DNA of 64,000 bases, from contig CAWHIF010000008.1 of NCBI GenBank assembly GCA_963829235.1, positions 124,001-188,000 of the forward strand, written 5' to 3'. The notes below the pieces were generated by a model. The model was not told the origin of the DNA and did no database searches. It was given only the letters and a program-made list of their open reading frames with translations. The translations under genes and the position numbers were made by a program. Source of the DNA: Bog-756 sp963829235 (GTDB taxonomy: Bacteria; Actinomycetota; Acidimicrobiia; Acidimicrobiales; RAAP-2). This document shows positions 43,451 through 53,588 of the stretch, in pieces. Numbering within the stretch: position 1 is the stretch's first letter; every line of letters begins with the position of its first letter.

Positions 43451-44321
43451 TGGGGGCCTCCGAGCTGACCCGGGAGCTCATGGCCCCTCCCCGGGCCCCG
43501 ATCGACGGTGGCGCCCGCGTCGACGTACGGAACCGTCTCGTCTCCGGCCTCGGTCCGTTGCTCGAGCGCCTTCCACCCGGCGACCATGTTCTCGTGAACC
43601 TGGCGCTCCTCCGTCAGGCCCGGACCTGCCCCCAGTCGCTGGCCGCACCCCCGAGGGGTTCGCGTGGAAGCCGCGGTTCGTTCGCCGATCTCTCGGGCTC
43701 GCCATCGTCCGGTCTTGTGTCACCGGACGCTTCCGCACACCCATGGAGGCGGCCGGGCCGGTGTCCGACGAGGCGGTGGCGGAGTGGGAGCGAACGGGTT
43801 GGCGCACATTCCACTGGGAGCCGTGGTTCGCCGGCCTGGCCGCCGGCGGGCGGGCATCGGTTCTGGCCGACGCCGTCAGCTGGGCCACCCCACTGTGGTC
43901 GGCGCTCGAGTGGGGGGCGATCTCCGAGCTCGTCGAGGTGGGTGGCGTGGACGACCAATGGACCTGTCCGGCGCCTCGTCCGGTGCGGCTCAAGGGCCGG
44001 TCCGAACTCCGGGTTGTATTGGACGGCGAGCGGGCCGGGCCCGTCGACGTCGGTCGCTGCAACCGACCGGTGGCCCTGGTTTCGATGACCGGAGGCCGAC
44101 CGGGCGCCCCGTGGGCTGAGGAGCTCGCCTTTCTGGCTCTGGCCGCCGGGCTCCGCTCACCCTCCCGGCCGGTGCCGGCCCGGGTCCTCGGTCTGTGGCC
44201 TGACGCCGGGGTCCACGGCACCGTTGACATCGATGCCGGTCTGTTGACGGCCGCGGCCGACCGGGTGGTGGCCACGGTGGGGGCGGTGGTGGACGCTCGA
44301 CTGTGCGAGGCGGTCCTCTGA
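43447..44321 (+). CDS. Hypothetical partner of the PD-(D/E)XK-like gene, one apparent frameshift
   Basis: From the ATG at 43447 (overlapping the preceding stop) the frame reads VRNRLVSGLGPLLERLPPGD and LVNLALLRQ. Near 43617 a missing base moves it to another frame, which reads PDLPPVAGRTPEGFAWKPRF, RSLGLAIVRSCVTG and continues to the stop. Repaired length is about 291 residues. There is no family I recognise. The tight coupling with the nuclease-like gene implies a shared role. Confidence 0.55.
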
Positions 44322-44389
44322 TACCCGACGAACGGGTCCGACGCCGTCGGCGCGGGCCTGTTCCCTGGGTTACCGCCCGGCGGAGGTGA

Positions 44390-45999
44390 TCAGAAGAGCG
44401 CTTTGGCCGCTTTGGCATCGGGTTTCCCGGCTGCAGTCAGGGGGATCTCCGCCACCACACATCTGGCGGGGGATCTTGTAGCCGGCGATGCGATCGCGGC
44501 AGTGGGCCTGGATGTCCTCGAGCGTCGGAGCATCGGCCGGGTTCCGTGGGCAGACGACGACGGCCACCCGCTCGCCGAAGCGGTCGTCGGGGAGCCCGAC
44601 CACGATGGCGCCGAACACCTGCGGGTGGGTCTTGACCGTGGCCTCGACCTCTTCCGGAAAGATCTTCTCCCCACCGGAGTTGATCGATGCCGAGCCCCGG
44701 CCGTGGATGGTGATGGTGCCGTCGGGTTCGACCGAGGCGAGGTCGCCGGGGATCGACCACCTCACGCCGTTGGGGTCGATCGGGAAGGTGGCGTCCGTCT
44801 TCTCCCGGTCCTTGTAGTACCCGATCGGGATCCTGCCCGTGCGGGCCAGCCGTCCGATCTTCCCGTCCCCCGGGGTGAGGGGGCGCAACTGCTCATCGAG
44901 GACCGACGTCTCGCCGCCCATCTGGAACCTCGGTCCGGAGGCGCCGTCATCCGACGGCTCCATGGGCCCCGCTCTCGCTCGACCCGAACCTGTCCATGAT
45001 GATCACGGTGGGCAACTGCTTCTTGAGCTCCTCCTTGACCGTCGACGACAGCATGGCACCACCGGACCCGATGACGGCCAGCGTCGAGGTGTCGTAGGTA
45101 CCGGGTCGGGCCGACGCCAATCTCTCGGCCAACGGACGGGCCATGGCGTCACCGACCAGACCCACGGACACCACCCGCTCGTCCCCGACCAGCTGCAACA
45201 GGCGGTCCGGGTCGTATCGGTGGTCGGTGTAGAGCACGGCGGTGCCGCCCATCATGAACGCGTTCCACATCACCCACTGCGCGTTCCCGTGCATCAACGG
45301 AGCCATCACCAGCATGGTCACCCTGTTGTCATCGGCCGTGTCGAGCCGGCCGGCCAACTCTTCGGCCGTCTCGATGGGCGCCGCGCCCCAGCCGCCACCG
45401 CCCATGGCCGCGAAGAAGATGTCTTCCTGACGCCAGATGACCCCCTTGGGCATCCCGGTGGTTCCACCTGTGTAGAGCACGTAGATGTCATCAGGCGAAC
45501 GGGGTCCGAACCCGCGCTCGTCCGAGGCCGAGGCCAGGGCGGCTTCGTAGTCGACGGCGGGGACAGGATGGGCCGCCGGCGATGAGCCGTCGTCGATCAC
45601 CACCAGGTGGAGCGGCCGCCCCGGTGCCCGGTCGGCGATCGACTCGGCCACCAGATCCGACAGTGACCGCTCGAACACGAGGCTCTCGAGGTCGGCGTTG
45701 TCGATGACGTAGGCCAGTTCGGATGCCACGTAGCGGTAGTTGAGGTTGACCGGAACGACCCGTGCCTTGTAACAGCCGATCATCGCCTCCGCCCATGCGG
45801 CGCAGTTGTGGGCCAGTATCCCGACGTGGGCGCCGGCCCCGATGCCCTGGCCCTCGAGGGAGTGGGCGAACCGGTTGGCCCGTTCGTCGAGCTGGCGGTA
45901 GGTGAGCCGTCGTGCCCCGGCGATGAGAGCCGGTCGGTCGGGGACGGTGTCGACGACCACCTCGAACAGATCGGCCAGATTGAACTGCCTGGAAGCCAT
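44390..45999 (-). CDS. Acyl-CoA synthetase (AMP-binding), two apparent frameshifts
   Basis: This ANL-superfamily enzyme would activate a carboxylic acid to acyl-AMP and acyl-CoA. Motifs are YVLYTGGTTGMPKGV (P-loop) and DRFGSSESGA (A5). A new frame then begins near 44965 with MEPSDDGASG, leading to GDLASVEPDGTITIHGRG and INSGGEKIFPEEVE. A second shift near 44459 restores VVAEIPLTAAGKPDAKAAKAL, which holds the catalytic lysine. Both shifts are +1. The ATG at 45999 follows AGGAGAGG. It is divergent from the SDR gene, suggesting a shared fatty- or aromatic-acid pathway. Confidence 0.8.
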
Positions 46000-46135
46000 C
46001 GAACCTCTCCTCATCTCCTGGCGAACCGGCCCTAGCATGCTGCAGTCAGACAAGTTGGACGGTCACTCTGTAGCACGTCCCGCTCCGGGGACGTGGCCGG
46101 TTGCCGTCATACCGAGCAAGGAGAGAGATCGAGCC

Positions 46136-47005
46136 ATGAGCGGCCAAACGGGTCACGCAGGGGGAATCGTCGGGCTGTCTGCCCTGGTGACAGGCGGAGG
46201 CAGTGGCATCGGCCTGGGTACCGCCACCCGATTGGTGAGCGACGGGGCCCACGTCACCATCTGCGGCCGCACCGAGGAACGCCTGCGCACAGCCGTGGCC
46301 GTGCTCGAGAAGGCGGCCGACGCATCAGCGGCCGGCGGTTGGCCACGGGGGACCGCCGCCTACGTGGTGGCCGACGTGACCGTCGAGGAACAGATGGCCG
46401 AGGCGGTGTCGGCGGCAGCCGTCGAACGGGGTCGCCTCGACATCCTCTTCGCCAACGCCGGCGGGGCCATGCACATGGGCCCGATCGCCGATGCAGACCT
46501 GGCCCAGGTGAGGGCCACCGTCGACCTCAATCTCATCGGGACCTTCCTCTCCATCAAACACGGCGCCCCGCTGATGGCGGCCGGGGTCGGCACCGGCGTC
46601 GACGGCGGCGAGGCGCCCGGTGGTTCCATCATCGGCATGTCGTCCGGTGCCGGGAGCTTCCCTCACCGGTATCTCTGGGCTTACGGATCGGCCAAGGCCG
46701 GCATCGACATGTTGTGCCGGTACGCGGCCGAGGAACTGGGCCGGACCGGCGTGAGGGTCAACACCGTGCAGCCGGGAATCGTCGACGACGAGCTGATGGC
46801 TCCCATCACCGCCGGCGGCCCGCTGCTCGACGACTATCTGGCCGAGATGCCCATCAGCCGCCTCGGGACCGTCGAGGACATCGCCGCCGCGGTCAGGTTC
46901 CTGGCCGGTCCCGAGTCGGCCTGGATCACCGGTGAGAACCTGGCCGTGGACGGGGGCCATCACCTTCGACGCGGGGCCAACTACGGGCTGCTCCTGGGCG
47001 AGTAG
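46136..47005 (+). CDS. Short-chain dehydrogenase/reductase
   Basis: The 289-residue SDR is complete: cofactor loop TGGGSGIG, NAGG, catalytic Ser in GMSSGAG and YGSAK with Tyr and Lys. It closes with the family's ENLAVDGGHHL. It would oxidise or reduce an alcohol/ketone with NAD(P). AAGGAGAG lies nine bases before the ATG. It is divergent from the acyl-CoA synthetase gene, with 136 bases between. Confidence 0.9.
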   Translation: MSGQTGHAGGIVGLSALVTGGGSGIGLGTATRLVSDGAHVTICGRTEERLRTAVAVLEKAADASAAGGWPRGTAAYVVADVTVEEQMAEAVSAAAVERGRLDILFANAGGAMHMGPIADADLAQVRATVDLNLIGTFLSIKHGAPLMAAGVGTGVDGGEAPGGSIIGMSSGAGSFPHRYLWAYGSAKAGIDMLCRYAAEELGRTGVRVNTVQPGIVDDELMAPITAGGPLLDDYLAEMPISRLGTVEDIAAAVRFLAGPESAWITGENLAVDGGHHLRRGANYGLLLGE

Positions 47006-47047
47006 ACGGCTGCCGGCCGGTGGTCCGGCCTGGGTAGGGTGGAGCCT

Positions 47048-47461
47048 GTGGGTCCTCCCGAACCGTCCGATCCGGTTCGACCGGGTACGCGCCTCACCGG
47101 GGCGGAGGCGGCCAAGCTCCACCTGACGCTGGTCGCCGGTCTGGCCCTGTGCGTGGCCGCCTTCTTGTTCGAGGTGGGGCGCGCCCTGGGAGGCAACGAG
47201 TTGAGCTGGGCCTACGTCTTCGAGTGGCCCATGTTCGCCGTGTTCGCCGTCTACATGTGGTGGACAACCCTCCATCAGAGCCGGCGCAAGCACCGGGCGG
47301 AGGCCAAGCCGAAGGTGGTGGCACCCGAGCACGTCGACATGCTCATCAAGTGGCAGCAGCATCTGCGCACCATGGCCGAAGTCGAAGTCGAAGCCGAAGC
47401 CGAGGCCGAGGCCGAAATCGAGGCGCAGCGGGCCGGGCCCGAAGCGGAGTCCTCGCCCTGA
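47048..47461 (+). CDS. Small two-helix membrane protein with acidic repeat tail
   Basis: Two membrane segments (LHLTLVAGLALCVAAFLF and AYVFEWPMFAVFAVYMWW) are followed by a basic stretch. The tail is an alternating Glu-Val/Glu-Ala sequence encoded by a 6-base repeat. I do not recognise a function; similar small actinobacterial proteins are uncharacterised. The GTG at 47048 has GGTGGAG upstream; a GTG three codons earlier is possible. Confidence 0.65.
   Translation: MGPPEPSDPVRPGTRLTGAEAAKLHLTLVAGLALCVAAFLFEVGRALGGNELSWAYVFEWPMFAVFAVYMWWTTLHQSRRKHRAEAKPKVVAPEHVDMLIKWQQHLRTMAEVEVEAEAEAEAEIEAQRAGPEAESSP
47375..47425. repeat. Six-base GCCGAA/GTCGAA repeat encoding Ala-Glu and Val-Glu
   Basis: About eight units of GCCGAR/GTCGAA run in register within the C-terminal coding part of the small membrane gene. 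Slippage would change tail length by two residues per unit. Confidence 0.75.
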
Positions 47462-47622
47462 GCCGAGCCCCACAAGACGGGAGCAGGGACCGGGCGCGGG
47501 TTGGGCGCCGAAAGAGCCGTCGGGGCGGCACGTACAATCGACCCCCGTGAGCCAGAGGGTACGAGTGGTCCGAACGTCCGATGCCCGCGTGGTTGCGGAC
47601 CCGAAGGTCGACCGGTAACGGC

Positions 47623-49477
47623 ATGGTGGGCGTCGACATGACGGGGATGGGATCGGGGCTCCAGAACAACAATCCGACGATCGTCGCCGCGTTCCGCACC
47701 AACCTCGACCACCAGTTCCTGGTCATCCTCATCCTGGCCGTCGTCCTCGCCCTGGCCTGGAACGTCATTCGTACGTTGAACTACCGCCGGGTGGTCGCCG
47801 CCGGGACCCTCGAAGCGAAGGTTGCCGATCCGTGGCCCTATCCGGAACCGCCGGCCCGCCGGCTGCTCCGGATCAGCTTCGGTCTGCTCTGGGTGTTCGA
47901 CGGCCTGTTGCAGGTGCAGAGCTCGATGCCGGTGGGTCTGCCCGGCGGCGTTCTCACCCCCGCGGCGAGCTCGTCACCGGGATGGGTGCAGCACCTGGTC
48001 AACACCGGCGCCACCATCTGGTCGGACCACCCGGTCACCGCCGCCGCCGCCACGGTGTGGATCCAGGTCGGCATCGGGGCCTTCCTGCTCGTCGCCCCCC
48101 GCGGCTACTGGTCACGGAGTGCCGGCGCGGTCAGCGCCGGGTGGGGTGTCGTGGTGTGGGCGTTCGGCGAGGCCTTCGGCGGCATCTTCGCCCCCGGGGC
48201 CAGCTGGCTGTTCGGGGCGCCGGGGGCCGTCCTCTTCTACGTCGTGGCCGGGGTGCTGGTGGCGCTGCCGCGACTCCGCCTGGGAGAGGCCCGACCTCGG
48301 CCGGTGGCTGCTGCGGGGGATCGGGGTCTTCTTCATCGGGATGGGTGTCCTCCAGGCCTGGCCGGGCCGGGGATCGTGGTCGGGCCAGGCCCACCCGGGA
48401 GCGACGTCCGGGGCACTGACCGGCATGGTCGCCCAGATGAGCCAGGTGTCCCAGCCCTCGGTGTTCTCGTCATGGCTGCGCGCCTTCGGATCGTTCGACG
48501 CCGGCCACGGATGGGCGGTCAACCTGGTGGTGGTGGTCGCGCTCATCGGCATCGGCACCTGCTTCGTGAGCGGGAGGGTCCGGCTCCTGCGCATCGGCGT
48601 TGTCGCCGGCATCGTGATCTGCCTGGCCGACTGGATCCTCGTCCAGGACTTCGGCTTCTTCGGCGGGGTGGGCACCGATCCCAACTCGATGATCCCGATG
48701 GCCCTGGTGTTCGGCGCCGGCTACCTGGCCGTGGTCAGGGTGCCGGTGAGGGTGGAGGCCCCGGTGCCTCCCGAGGTGCCCGTGACCGCCGCTCCGACCG
48801 GCTACCTGGGGCGGCTCAGCCCGTCCTACACGCTCCGCGCCCTGGCCGCCATCGGCGCGGTGGGGATCGTGCTGCTGGGGACGGCCCCGATGGCCCTGGC
48901 CGCCGTCAACCCCAACGCCGATCCCATCGTCACCGAAGCCACCGATGGAACACCCAACGTCGTCGACATTCCTGCGTCCCCGTTCACGCTCACCGACCAG
49001 GCGGGCCATCAGGTGTCCCTCGGCTCGCTCGCCGGCCGCACCGTGGTGCTCACCTTCCTCGATCCCGTGTGCACCTCGGACTGCCCGCTCATCGCCCAGG
49101 AGCTCCGGGCCACCGACCGGATGCTCGGTTCCCAGGCGTCCGGGGTCGACCTGGTCGCGGTGGCGACCAACCCCGTCTACGACACGACCGCCCTCACCAC
49201 CGCCTTCGATAAACAGGAAGGGCTCGACCACCTGCCCAATTGGATCTACCTGACCGGGTCGCTGGCCCAGCTCCACAAGGTCTGGAACGACTACGGCGTA
49301 CAGGTGGCGGTAGCCCCCGCCGGAGCCATGATCGCCCACACCGACATCGTCTACATCATCGACCGGACGGGCCACACCCGCGCCATCCTCAACGCAGATC
49401 CGGGTGACGGGAGCTCAGCCAGCGCGTCCTCGTTCTCGGCGTTGCTGGCCGGCCAAGTGCGCACCGTCCTGTCGTGA
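47623..49477 (+). CDS. 'TDPNS' membrane domain fused to an SCO1-like domain, one apparent frameshift
   Basis: The first 400 residues form about nine membrane segments with landmarks shared with the copper-island protein at 18.6 kb: SFGLLWVFDGLLQVQSSMP, VVVWAFGEAFGGIF, APGAVLFYVVAGVLVALP and VQDFGFFGGVGTDPNS. The last 180 residues are a thioredoxin-fold SCO domain with FLDPVCTSDCPLIAQEL (CxxxC copper site) and IAHTDIVYIID (the conserved His). SCO proteins deliver copper to the CuA site of CoxB, encoded 3 kb downstream. A +1 shift in GGG at 48282-48284 breaks the frame within the membrane part. The repaired length is about 618 residues. The start at 47623 is uncertain. Confidence 0.78.
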
Positions 49478-49497
49478 GGTCCTGAGGTCGTGAGGTC

Positions 49498-50724
49498 GTG
49501 AGCGACGGAGCCCGCCGGCGCCCCTGGCGCCGGCAGCCCTCGCGCCGCGGCCGGCCGACCGACCCACTGGCCGCCGCCCTCGGTGCGGCGTTGCTCTGCG
49601 CAGCGCTGCTGTCGGCATGTTCGTCGCCTGCGGCCACCCCGGGGCCGCCCGCTCCGGGTGCCGGGACGGCGGCGGACGTGGCCCTGGCCACGTCGTTCGC
49701 GACCCAGGGAGAGGCGTGGGCCATCGTGGCCATGGGCCATCTCGACGATCCGGTCGACACGTTCTGGCAGCTGCTGGTCCGTCCGACCGGCTCCTTCCGG
49801 TGGCAGTTGGCCACGCCGCCCGGGGTGGCCAGCAACGGCGGGTTGGTGGCTTCGATCATCCCGCCGGCGATGGTCACCGCCGGGTTCGAACCTTCGATCG
49901 ACCTTCACTTCTCCCCCTTGGCCCAACAGAGCGGCCCCGCGGCCGAGTGGTCACCCGGCGTCCTCCCCGGAGGGTTGGCGCTCACGCCGGACGCCCTGGC
50001 CGCATCGAGCGCGCACCGGTACCTGGCCCTGCTGAGCACCGGGGGAGGCAGGGTGGTGGCCAGCACCGGCGACCTGTCCACGTGGTCGACGGTCACCTCG
50101 ATCCGGGGCCTGGCCGTCGTCCCGGCCGCTTCGGCGTGCGGGATCACGACGCTGACGGCCGTGGCCTTCGGAGCCGGGGGAGCGGACCTGGTCGGGGCGG
50201 CATGTGCCCGCGGGTCAAGGGCCGGCATCTTCGAATCGGTGGGCGGTTCGTGGCAGGCGCTCGGACCGGCAGTGCCCGGTCCGCCGGAACCGACCCGGGT
50301 GCTCCGCCTGGTGGAGACACCGGCCGGGATCTCCGCCCTGGTGAGCTCGGACACCGCCGGATCGCGGACGCTGTACGCGCTGTTCAACGCCGACGGGGCG
50401 CGGACGTGGACCGTCTCCGGCGCTCTTCGCCTGGACCGGGCAGCGATCACCTCGACCGGGGTCACGCCCGCCGGTGGCCTGATCGTCACGACGGGAGGCG
50501 CAGACGGCGAGCGGTCGGCGTCGTTCGTCGGTCCGTCAGGCCGCGGGTGGCAGCCACTCCCCGCCCCGCCCGCGGGAACGTCGGCGGTCGCCGCCGGTCC
50601 CGGCGGCTCGTTCGAGGCGCTGATCGCCGACCGGTCGACACTGGCGGTCTTCGTGCTGGGGCCAGCCGGATGGCACCGGGCCCAGTCCCTGGCCGTGCCC
50701 ATCCAGTACGGATCCTCGGGCTGA
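49498..50724 (+). CDS. Secreted lipoprotein, possible beta-propeller
   Basis: An arginine-rich start leads into a signal peptide with lipobox LLCAALLSAC near residue 40. About 360 residues of Gly/Ala-rich beta-strand pattern follow, with recurring WQ-L...P motifs resembling sialidase-like propellers. No catalytic residues are evident. It starts at a GTG 21 bases after the SCO fusion and leads into ctaG, so it is probably part of the oxidase cluster. Confidence 0.7.
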   Translation: MSDGARRRPWRRQPSRRGRPTDPLAAALGAALLCAALLSACSSPAATPGPPAPGAGTAADVALATSFATQGEAWAIVAMGHLDDPVDTFWQLLVRPTGSFRWQLATPPGVASNGGLVASIIPPAMVTAGFEPSIDLHFSPLAQQSGPAAEWSPGVLPGGLALTPDALAASSAHRYLALLSTGGGRVVASTGDLSTWSTVTSIRGLAVVPAASACGITTLTAVAFGAGGADLVGAACARGSRAGIFESVGGSWQALGPAVPGPPEPTRVLRLVETPAGISALVSSDTAGSRTLYALFNADGARTWTVSGALRLDRAAITSTGVTPAGGLIVTTGGADGERSASFVGPSGRGWQPLPAPPAGTSAVAAGPGGSFEALIADRSTLAVFVLGPAGWHRAQSLAVPIQYGSSG

Positions 50725-50779
50725 CGCCGACGGCCCCGGCTACCGTGGGGCGGTAGCGGTCGAGGCAGAGGAGCCGGCC

Positions 50780-51706
50780 ATGCACTACATCACGCAGAAC
50801 TGGTCGTTCGATCCCTTCCTCATCGTGGTGGCCGTCCTCGTCGTGGCCCACGAGATCGGGTTGGCCCGCCTCCGCCGGCGGTCGGATCCGGTGCGGACCC
50901 GTCGCCGTCGTCTCCACTCCCTGGCCTTCTACGGGGGCCTCGGGGTCCTCCTCATCGCCATCGACTCGCCCATCGACTACTGGGCCGACGACTACTTCTT
51001 CGTGCACATGATCGAGCACCTCCTCATCGCCTTCTACGCGCCCATCCTGATCGTGCTCGGAGCACCGTGGATCCCCTTGCTGTTCGCCCTCCCGGTGCGG
51101 GCTCGCCGCAAGGTGGGCCGCTTCGTGATGCTCGGTTGGTGGTCGCGGGTGCTGAGGCCGGTCGGGAGGGTGGTGGTCAGCCCCTGGTTCGCCCTCATCT
51201 CCTTCAACGTGGTCATGGTCGTCTGGCACTTCCCCGTGCTCTTCGACCTGGCCGAAAACAACCAGACTGTCCACATCTGGCTGATGCACGGGAGCTTCTT
51301 CGTCACCGGCGTGCTGTTCTGGCTCCAGATCATCCCCTCGCACCCCTTCCGGCTCAGGGCCAGCCCCATCTGGCAGGCCGGGGCGGTCATCGGCACCAAC
51401 ATCGTCATGTTCATCCTGGCCATGGCGCTGAGCATCTTCACCGCCACCAGCTGGTATTCGGTCTATGCCCACGTGCCGGGCGTGACGCTCTCGCCGTTCG
51501 CCGATCAGCAGATCGGTGCCGCCATCCTCTGGGTGTGCGGCGACTTCTGGGCCGTGCCGGCGTTGATCGTGATCATCAAGCGGGCCATCGACCAGGAAGG
51601 CTCCCTCTCCGATGTGCTCGAGCGGCTGACCAACCGGTCGGCCGGGGTCGGGGCCGGTGCCCCCGGGCTCCGGCCGGCCCCGGCCGAGGCCGCCGAACGC
51701 CCCTAG
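50780..51706 (+). CDS. ctaG: Cytochrome c oxidase assembly protein CtaG (caa3 type)
   Basis: The 308-residue protein has about seven membrane segments and the caa3_CtaG marks: FFVHMIEHLLIAFYAPILIV, WHFPVLFDLAENN and HIWLMHGSFFVTGVLFW with conserved histidines, then DQQIGAAILWVCGDFW. CtaG proteins are required for copper insertion or assembly of caa3-type oxidases. It precedes the cupredoxin-like gene and coxB. The C-terminus is a disordered Ala/Pro tail. Confidence 0.88.
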   Translation: MHYITQNWSFDPFLIVVAVLVVAHEIGLARLRRRSDPVRTRRRRLHSLAFYGGLGVLLIAIDSPIDYWADDYFFVHMIEHLLIAFYAPILIVLGAPWIPLLFALPVRARRKVGRFVMLGWWSRVLRPVGRVVVSPWFALISFNVVMVVWHFPVLFDLAENNQTVHIWLMHGSFFVTGVLFWLQIIPSHPFRLRASPIWQAGAVIGTNIVMFILAMALSIFTATSWYSVYAHVPGVTLSPFADQQIGAAILWVCGDFWAVPALIVIIKRAIDQEGSLSDVLERLTNRSAGVGAGAPGLRPAPAEAAERP

Positions 51707-51894
51707 GCCAACCGGCGTCCCGGCAGATGCTGGGGGTCGGAAAAGGTGCTTGACGTGCCCGGTCGGTCGGCATACTGTCGCCAGCACAGCTCAGGAATCC
51801 GCGGTCGGCGAGTTGCTGCCCGGGGGGCTTGGGCCCGAGTGGGAACGGGAAGGCCACGGCGCCTGCCCAGCCCCTCGAGGACATGGGAGTGCGT

Positions 51895-52581
51895 ATGTCA
51901 TTTGGGGGAAGGCTTTCGGTCGTTCTCGGGCTGTTCGTCATCGCCGCCGGTTTCGCCGTCTGGGGCGTGATCGGGTTCCTCCTCCCCGAGCCGCCCACCG
52001 TCGACTTCACCGCGGCCCAGCCTCCAGGGGCACCGGTCAACCTCACGGTGCAGACGGTGGGCTCGATCGGCAACGGCTACGGGAACCATCCGACCTGGGT
52101 CTCGTACCTGGTCAAGGACCCCCAGGGCCAGTGGATCCACTCGACGATCTGGAAGGTGCCGGCCCACACCCGGATCAACCTGACGGTCGAGCAGTTCGAC
52201 TCGGGCAGCCCGCTGCGCAACCAGCAGTGGGGGCTGGTCCAGGGGACGATCGGCGGCACCATGACCCTCAACGGCAAGAAAGTCCGCGGCTACAACTCGA
52301 ACGCGGGCAACGGAGTCGGGCACACCTTCGCCATCCCCACCCTCGGCATCAACGTCCCGCTGGTGGGCGTCCCCTCCGCAGCCAACAACGTCTGCAGCCA
52401 GGCCCCGTGCTCGGCCCCGAGCTCGGTGATGAACATCATCAAAGCTTCCTTCGTCACTCCGGGCCCGGGTGAGTATCCCTGGCAGTGCTTCGTGCCCTGC
52501 GGACTGGGCTTCCTGTACGGAAACGGGGGACCGATGAGCACGGTCGGCTACATGGGCGGGTTCTTGGACGTCGAAGCGTGA
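51895..52581 (+). CDS. Membrane-anchored cupredoxin-like protein with altered CuA-type loop
   Basis: One N-terminal membrane helix (SVVLGLFVIAAGFAVWGVIG) precedes a cupredoxin fold outside the cell. The metal loop reads YPWQCFVPCGLGFLYGNGGPM. Two cysteines are spaced CxxxC as in CuA, but the following His is Phe and the Met is displaced. An upstream His lies in GHTFAIP. A separate CxxxxC pair is near 165. It may bind a single copper or relay copper to CoxB. The ATG at 51895 has GGGAG seven bases upstream. Its stop overlaps the coxB start (GTGA). Confidence 0.75.
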   Translation: MSFGGRLSVVLGLFVIAAGFAVWGVIGFLLPEPPTVDFTAAQPPGAPVNLTVQTVGSIGNGYGNHPTWVSYLVKDPQGQWIHSTIWKVPAHTRINLTVEQFDSGSPLRNQQWGLVQGTIGGTMTLNGKKVRGYNSNAGNGVGHTFAIPTLGINVPLVGVPSAANNVCSQAPCSAPSSVMNIIKASFVTPGPGEYPWQCFVPCGLGFLYGNGGPMSTVGYMGGFLDVEA

Positions 52582-53578
52582 CCGACACCACCACTGAAGC
52601 TGAGGACGGCGGCACCCCCGGCCGGGCCGACCCGGCCGGGGCATCCCAGCCGCACAAGGAGCCCCACCACATCTGGCGCATGGTCGTCATCTGGGCGGTG
52701 CTGTCCCTGGTGGGCGACCTCCTGTTCTGGTTCCTGGTCGGCCCGCACGTCCCGCCTGGTGACATGACCGATGTCGCCGTCTCCAACCAGTTCGACTTCA
52801 ACGTCCTGCTCCTGGCCGCCCTGCCGGTGCTCATCGCAGTCTGGGTCTACCTGGCCTACTCCCTCATCGTGTGGAGGGGCTCGCGCAAGGGCGCCCCCGA
52901 GCCGGTGGGCGGGGCCCAGGCCCGCACCCACCTCGGGGTGCAGGTCGGCTGGATCGTCACCACCACCGTCATCGTGCTCGCCCTGTTCGTCTTCGGCACC
53001 GTGGAACTGATCACCAATGCCGGCTCCGGCGGGGGCGAGGGACCCAACCCGATCTGGACCCCGACCTCGGCCTCGGTCCTTCCCGTCCAGGTCATCGCCC
53101 AGCAGTGGAAGTTCACCTACCGGTACCCGACATTCGGAGGTTTCGAGAGCCAGCAGCTGGTGCTCCCGAACGACACGACTATCGCATTCCACGTCACCTC
53201 TCTCGACGTGATCCACAGCTTCTGGGCCTACCAGCTCAGCATCAAGGCCGACGCCAACCCCCAGTTGGACAATGTGGCCTATGGCGACCACCCGCCAGAA
53301 CGGCAGCGTGACCGTGCGGTGCAGCGAGCTGTGCGGCTTGTGGCACGGTGCCATGTTCAACTACGGCAAGGTGGTACCCAAGGCCGCCTTCTACACCTGG
53401 GCCAAGGCAACCGAACGCGCCACCGCGGCCAACACCAAGAACCTGCCCGCCGTTCGCGTGGACCTACGTTCCCGACGCCAACGGTGCCGACGGTGGGTAC
53501 TATCCCGACAACGTCGACCCCTACAGCAACGCAGAGGTCTACGGTTCCGTTCCTGTAAAGCCGACCTCATCGGGGTGA
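52578..53578 (+). CDS. ctaC: Cytochrome c oxidase subunit II, two apparent frameshifts
   Basis: Subunit II receives electrons from cytochrome c at its CuA centre. Two membrane helices (MVVIWAVLSLVGDLLFWFLV and GWIVTTTVIVLALFVFGTV) precede the cupredoxin domain with QWKFTYRYP, the aromatic patch. The frame breaks near 53283 (an extra G). The next frame supplies the CuA motif CSELCGLWHGAM. A second break at CCC 53446-53448 leads to PFAWTYVPDANGADGGYYPD. Both are +1 changes in short runs. All CuA ligands are present once repaired. It starts at GTG 52578. Confidence 0.87.
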
Positions 53579-53588
53579 TGATCGAACC

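Noticed and set aside
44370..44963. Stand-alone C-terminal AMP-binding domain gene
   Set aside because: It continues the acyl-CoA synthetase after a one-base break at GGG 44964-44966; treated as the same gene.
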